Positions 62,893-64,000 of a stretch of DNA of 64,000 bases are shown piece after piece (the stretch's first letter is position 1; the number at the start of each line of letters is the position of its first letter). Under the pieces are notes generated by a model. The model saw nothing but the letters and a program-made list of their open reading frames with translations. It had not been told where the DNA came from and did not search any database. Source of the stretch: Pseudomonadota bacterium. GTDB taxonomy: Bacteria > Pseudomonadota > Gammaproteobacteria > Burkholderiales > Rhodocyclaceae. Position numbers and translations under genes: made by a program. The stretch is taken from the NCBI GenBank assembly GCA_018240785.1, contig JAFEFC010000024.1, forward strand, positions 62,001 through 126,000, written 5' to 3'.

Positions 62893-62968
62893 TTAGGCGT
62901 GGGCCGCTCCGGGTGGCGTGGTGTGAAGCGTGCAACGTGACCGGAACGTGGCGCTCGGGGCGGTGTGA

Positions 62969-63751
62969 TCAGCGCCCGCGGAACACCGGCTTGCGCTTCG
63001 CGAGGAACGCCTCCAGGCCCTCGCGGTAGTCGTCCGTTGCCAGGAAGTCGAAGGCGGCACGCTTTTCCTGCGCGGTGAGTGGCGTGCCATCCATCAGCCG
63101 GTGCACCCACTGCTTGTGCCAGCGCGCCACCAGCGGCGCGCCGGCGCAGATGCGGGCGGCGCAGGCGGCCACTTCGTCGAAGACCTTCTCGTCGTCCACC
63201 ACGCGTGTCAGGAGCCCCTTCTGCAGCGCCTCGCGCGCGCCCAGGATGCGGCCCTCGAGCAGGATCTCCAGTACCACTGCCGGTCCCACCAGGGCGAGCA
63301 GGCCGGCCATCTCGCCGGGGTACATCGAGAAGCCGAGGCGGTTGATTGGCGCGCCGAAGCGCGCGGATTCGCCGGCGATGCGGATGTCGCAGCAGCCGGC
63401 GATCTCCAGTCCGCCGCCGATGCAGGCGCCGCGGATGGCGGCGATCGTCGGCACCGGGCAGGCGCGGATGGCCTCGAGCGCATCGGCGACGAGCTCGTCG
63501 TGGTAGTGCAGCGCATCGTCGACGGTGGCGCGCACGGTGAGAAATTCCTCGATGTCGCCGCCCGCGGCAAAGGCTTCTTCGCCTGCGCCGCGCAGCATCA
63601 CGCAGCGCACGTCGTCGTCGGCGGCGATGCGCGCCATGGCGGCGCGCAGTTCGCGCCACATCTGCGCGTTGATCGCATTGAGCTTGGCCGGGTTGTCGAG
63701 GGTGACGGTGGCGACGCCGTCGGTGATGGCGAGTTCGATCTTCGTGTCCAT
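62969..63751 (-). CDS. Enoyl-CoA hydratase/isomerase family protein
   Basis: 260-residue crotonase-fold protein. The oxyanion-hole regions are seen as AFAAGGDIEEF (about 62-72) and IRGACIGGGLEIAGCCDIRIA (about 105-125), followed by FGAPINRLGFSMYPGEMAGL. A glutamate matching the usual catalytic position is not obvious in the second loop (YPGEMAG has E one turn later), so hydratase activity is likely but not certain. Start at MDTKIELAIT. It is divergent from the gene at the right edge across a palindrome-rich gap. Confidence 0.85.
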   Translation of the reverse strand: MDTKIELAITDGVATVTLDNPAKLNAINAQMWRELRAAMARIAADDDVRCVMLRGAGEEAFAAGGDIEEFLTVRATVDDALHYHDELVADALEAIRACPVPTIAAIRGACIGGGLEIAGCCDIRIAGESARFGAPINRLGFSMYPGEMAGLLALVGPAVVLEILLEGRILGAREALQKGLLTRVVDDEKVFDEVAACAARICAGAPLVARWHKQWVHRLMDGTPLTAQEKRAAFDFLATDDYREGLEAFLAKRKPVFRGR

Positions 63752-63835
63752 GCCTTGTTCGGTTCTCGGGTGGTGTGACGCGTGACGGGTCCAGGAAGTT
63801 GAAAAATTCTTCCAATACAACAAGGATTTAATTTT

Positions 63836-63877
63836 CCATACGCACTAGTATGGAGTCTTATGGATGATATATCATCC
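63836..63877. promoter_or_regulatory. Two palindromes in the divergent gap at the right end
   Basis: CCATAC...GTATGG (63836-63853, six-base centre) and GGATGATATATCATCC (63862-63877, perfect 16-mer) lie in an AT-rich patch between the hydratase gene and the partial gene at 63971. They look like binding sites for a dimeric repressor of either or both genes. Confidence 0.5.
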
Positions 63878-63970
63878 GCCCGTCGACACGCTGCGACAGA
63901 CAGCCGTGCGGCGGGACGAGGTTGAGGCGACAGAGGGGTTCTTTGTTGTGTTCTTGAGGAGAGGGAAGAA

Positions 63971-64000
63971 ATGTCCAGTTCGATGTATGCGCACATCAGG
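63971..64000 (+). CDS. Start of an unidentified gene (cut by right edge)
   Basis: ATG at 63971 is preceded by GAGGAGAGGGAAGAA, a strong ribosome site, and encodes MSSSMYAHIR before the window ends. Ten residues are too few to name a family. It diverges from the enoyl-CoA hydratase gene and has AT-rich palindromic DNA upstream, so it is probably a regulated gene of acyl-CoA metabolism, by context only. Confidence 0.55.
   Translation, partial: MSSSMYAHIR

Noticed and set aside
1-64000. CRISPR arrays, tRNA/rRNA genes, insertion sequences, prophage or integrative element boundaries
   Set aside because: I found no regularly spaced repeats, cloverleaf-like genes, transposase or integrase genes, or att-like direct repeats. 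The only dispersed repeats seen are short REP-like elements.

Overview
The window is high-GC, gene-dense chromosomal DNA from a betaproteobacterium, most likely Rhodocyclales (Azoarcus/Thauera-like). This is inferred from gene content and style: a phasin, malonyl-CoA decarboxylase, an E. coli-type IlvD, zapA followed by 6S RNA, HemP, bfd-bfr, tonB-exbB-exbD, and many 4-base ATGA/GTGA gene overlaps. I see no rRNA, tRNA, CRISPR array, insertion sequence or prophage.

Region 1 (1-9999) is a copper/silver locus. cusF, cusC and cusB (cut by the left edge) run left. The two-component pair cusR-cusS, a DUF411 copper-linked protein and three less known genes run right. Between them lie a His-tailed DMT transporter and a small unusual protein kinase. 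The same 27-base element stands before cusF and before cusR. Region 2 (10-25 kb) holds a BenE-like transporter with azlCD, a PII-type P-type ATPase divergent from a tandem universal stress protein, feoB-feoA, and a second heavy-metal RND efflux operon (adaptor, pump, DUF3240, channel).

Region 3 (24.7-36.2 kb) is mostly iron acquisition and storage: a catecholate-type TonB-dependent receptor with its PiuC/YbiX hydroxylase, tonB-exbB-exbD, bfd-bfr and hemP with a Fur-like site over its promoter. A macA-macB-outer-membrane-channel export operon sits among them. Region 4 (36.2-49.4 kb) has a malonyl-CoA decarboxylase gene overlapping a c-di-GMP gene (degenerate GGDQF, intact EAL), followed by a beta-barrel protein and a small phosphate-binding-like protein. 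Next come lgt, yceH, ilvD, a ZapB-like coiled coil, zapA, 6S RNA, a TauE/SafE permease and a UvrD/Rep-family helicase with a LexA-box-like element at its start codon.

Region 5 (49.4-58.4 kb) is the least familiar part. Five same-strand genes encode four secreted or anchored dihaem c-type cytochromes (two CxxCH each; three share a peroxidase/MauG/RoxA-like C-terminal signature) and one haem-free lipoprotein. I regard it as a candidate uncharacterised periplasmic oxidation/electron-transfer system. Region 6 (58.6-64 kb) has a phasin whose promoter is flanked by near-identical inverted 17-mers (probable PhaR sites), a zinc uptake operon (zur, a 39-residue membrane peptide, znuC, znuB, znuA), an enoyl-CoA hydratase, and the first ten codons of a divergent gene.
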